Assembly (NCBI RefSeq): GCF_027460065.1
Contig: NZ_JAPYZZ010000002.1
Coordinates: 124,001-188,000, forward strand
Source of the DNA: Martinezella rhizogenes
GTDB taxonomy: Bacteria; Pseudomonadota; Alphaproteobacteria; Rhizobiales; Rhizobiaceae
Length of the DNA: 64,000 nt
Direction: 5' to 3'
In this document: piece after piece, positions 62,308 to 64,000 of the stretch
How positions within the stretch are numbered: position 1 is the first letter of the stretch
How the letters are laid out: each line of letters starts with the position of its first letter
The notes under the pieces: generated by a model
Database searches by the model: none
Seen by the model: only the letters and a program-made list of their open reading frames with translations
What the model was told of the DNA's origin: nothing
Position numbers and translations under genes: made by a program

Positions 62308-63637
62308 GAACCGTGTTGCCTGGAGCGAAGGCATGTTTCTTCGCGTTCAGCATTTTCAGCAATCCGACCGCTGGACCGAACGCCTGGTGCGCAACACCAC
62401 GCGCAACCTTTCACCCTACCCCTGGGGCATCGCCGAGATCGGGGTCGACCGCAGCGCATTGTCGATAGGACAATTCGCGCTGTCGAACCTGCGCGGTGTG
62501 CTTCCCGATGGAACGCCCTTCGAGGCCCCTGAGGATTCCGACCTGCCTCCGCCGCTCGATCTCGATGAAAGCGTCAAGAACGCCATCATCTATCTTGCCC
62601 TGCCGGCCCGGCAGCCGGGCAAGGCGGATATGTCCGCCAGCGGCCGCAATGACACGAACAATGTGCGCTTCACCGCCTCGAGCTATGAAGTCACTGACAC
62701 CAATATCGAGACGGATTTCGTGGCCCCGATCGATGTCGGCCGTCTCAGCCTGAAATTCCTCAAAACCGGTGACGATCTTTCCGGTTACGATCTCATCGGG
62801 CTGGCGCGGGTGATCGAAGTCCGCTCCGACCGTGCGGTCATTCTTGATCCGGATTTCATTCCTCCAAGCCTCAGCTGTGCAGCCGCGCCCCGCCTCTACG
62901 AATTGCTGACGGAGCTTCTGGGGATCGTCCGCCACCGCGCCCAGGCGATTGCCGAACGCATCGGCGATCCGACGATCCGGGGAACGGCGGAAGTGGGCGA
63001 TTATTTCCTGCTGCAGATTCTCAACCGGGCCGATCCGCTGCTCGCGCACCGCGGTGCCAACGCCACACGTTTTCACCCCATCCGCTTTTATGAAGACTGC
63101 ATCCAGCTTGCCGGAGAGCTTGCCACCTTCACCACGGACAGGAAGCGGGCAACGGATTTCCCGCCCTATCGACACGAAGATCTGAAGGCCACCTTCGGTG
63201 CTGTTTTTGATGATCTGCGCACCTCGCTGTCAGCGGTTCTGGAACAGGCAGCCGTGGCAATCGAACTGGTGGAACGCCGCCATGGCGTCCGCGTCGGCAC
63301 CATCCACGACCGCACGCTTCTGCGCGATGCCGGTTTCGTGCTGGCCGTGCGGGCGGATATGGCCGCCGAGGATATTCGCCGCCGCCTGCCGGCACAGATC
63401 AAGGTCGGACCGGTGGAACGGATTTCCGAACTGGTCAATGTGGCGCTGCCGGGCATTCCCGTGCGGTCCCTGCCGGTCCTGCCGCGGCAATTGCCCTATC
63501 GATCCGGCACCGTTTATTTCGAGATCGACACGCAGTCGCCACTCTGGAAACAGCTTGATACCTCAGGTGCCATTGCCCTGCATCTGGCGGGCGAGTTCCC
63601 CGGGCTTGAAATGGAAATGTGGGCGTTACGCGAATGA
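62297..63637 (+). CDS. tssK: TssK, baseplate-membrane complex connector
   Basis: The 446-residue TssK/ImpJ protein has the family N-terminus (VAWSEGMFLRVQHFQQSDRWTERLVRN), the central FIPPSLSCAAAPRLYELLTELLGI and LLQILNRADPLLAHRGAN, and the C-terminal LPGIPVRSLPVLPRQLPYRSGTVYFEID. TssK trimers link the baseplate wedges to TssL/TssM. Its start overlaps fha by 11 bases and its stop overlaps tssL as ATGA. Confidence 0.95.
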   Translation: MRHENRVAWSEGMFLRVQHFQQSDRWTERLVRNTTRNLSPYPWGIAEIGVDRSALSIGQFALSNLRGVLPDGTPFEAPEDSDLPPPLDLDESVKNAIIYLALPARQPGKADMSASGRNDTNNVRFTASSYEVTDTNIETDFVAPIDVGRLSLKFLKTGDDLSGYDLIGLARVIEVRSDRAVILDPDFIPPSLSCAAAPRLYELLTELLGIVRHRAQAIAERIGDPTIRGTAEVGDYFLLQILNRADPLLAHRGANATRFHPIRFYEDCIQLAGELATFTTDRKRATDFPPYRHEDLKATFGAVFDDLRTSLSAVLEQAAVAIELVERRHGVRVGTIHDRTLLRDAGFVLAVRADMAAEDIRRRLPAQIKVGPVERISELVNVALPGIPVRSLPVLPRQLPYRSGTVYFEIDTQSPLWKQLDTSGAIALHLAGEFPGLEMEMWALRE

Positions 63638-64000
63638 GCACGGAAAACCCCTCTTCCTGGCAGGATTTACCGACGGTTGTCGAGATCACCGAGGAAAGCC
63701 GCCGGCGCAACCAGAACGCCCGCAACATGGCGGCGATCCTCGAAGACATCGTCGAGACCGACGAGCAGGCCCGCCCCGCCAGGGGGAAAGTGGCCACCCT
63801 GCCGGTCGAGCAATTGCTGACCGGTTTCCACTTCGGCGGAGAGGAGGTGCCGACACTTGTTCAATCGGCGGCTCCCCTTCTCAACCTCGCACATCTGCTG
63901 CGTTTCAGCGATGCCGAGCCAGAACCCGACCAGCTTCGCCGCGCCTGCGTTGAGGCGATCACCCGTTACGAGCGCGATCTCGCTTCCGCCCGCATCAGCC
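63634..64000 (+). CDS. tssL: TssL (partial, runs off the window)
   Basis: The first 122 residues of a DotU/TssL protein are present; the rest, including the membrane anchor, lies beyond the window. Thr14 sits in LPTVVEI, the site phosphorylated by the kinase PpkA in A. tumefaciens and read by the Fha protein encoded nearby. A further match is LPVEQLLTGFHFGGEEVPTLVQSAAPLLNLAHLLRF, the beginning of the cytoplasmic domain. It is coupled to tssK by an ATGA overlap. Confidence 0.9.
   Translation, partial: MSTENPSSWQDLPTVVEITEESRRRNQNARNMAAILEDIVETDEQARPARGKVATLPVEQLLTGFHFGGEEVPTLVQSAAPLLNLAHLLRFSDAEPEPDQLRRACVEAITRYERDLASARIS

Overview
The window looks like part of a secondary replicon of an Agrobacterium species (Rhizobiaceae). 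The strongest evidence is the type VI secretion (T6SS) block. Its gene order, the two TssC paralogues, the Tde1 DNase with an HxxD motif at H190/D193, and a TssL whose Thr14 sits in an LPTVVEI context all match what is described for A. tumefaciens C58. Coding density and GC are high, and many neighbouring genes overlap as ATGA. I saw no rRNA, tRNA, insertion sequence, CRISPR array or replication origin.

Region 1 (1-11.4 kb, denitrification): norEF and norCBQD encode nitric oxide reductase and its assembly factors. Two DUF2249 genes follow. NnrS is divergent from nirK (copper nitrite reductase) and nirV, and the NO-type Crp/Fnr regulator gene nnrR closes the block. TTTGCN-N4-NGCAAA palindromes lie before norC and between nnrS and nirK. 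A related site is at the window start. A different class, TTGAT-N4-(G/A)TCA(A/T), lies before nnrR.

Region 2 (11.4-23.1 kb, minus strand): an unbroken run encodes a ribose-type sugar ABC transporter, a LacI regulator, two TIM-barrel sugar isomerase-like proteins (one exported), a Gfo/Idh dehydrogenase, and a GMC dehydrogenase with a small Tat subunit and a cytochrome c. I read it as periplasmic oxidation of a sugar or glycoside, coupled to uptake and cytoplasmic processing.

Region 3 (23.3-32.2 kb): a cupin similar to bacterial hydroxynitrile lyases and an unknown secreted protein come first. A second LacI-controlled unit follows, with Gfo/Idh, isomerase, binding protein, two permeases and ATPase (CUT1 type).

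Region 4 (32.2-42.5 kb): an HAD phosphatase/PNPOx pair is divergent from a GntR/UTRA regulator. Then come a small membrane protein, a BTLCP transglutaminase-like protease, a DUF1402 protein, a TerC-CBS-CorC transporter with a structured leader, a metallophosphoesterase and a GGDEF-EAL protein.

Region 5 (42.5-64 kb): a complete T6SS effector arm (clpV, hcp, tai, tae, vgrG, tap, tde1, tdi1, paar, minus strand) is divergent from the structural imp arm (tssA, B, C41, C40, tagJ, E, F, G, fha, K and the start of tssL). Directly after paar lies a decayed fragment of a second tdi-like immunity gene, apparently the scar of a lost effector-immunity cassette.
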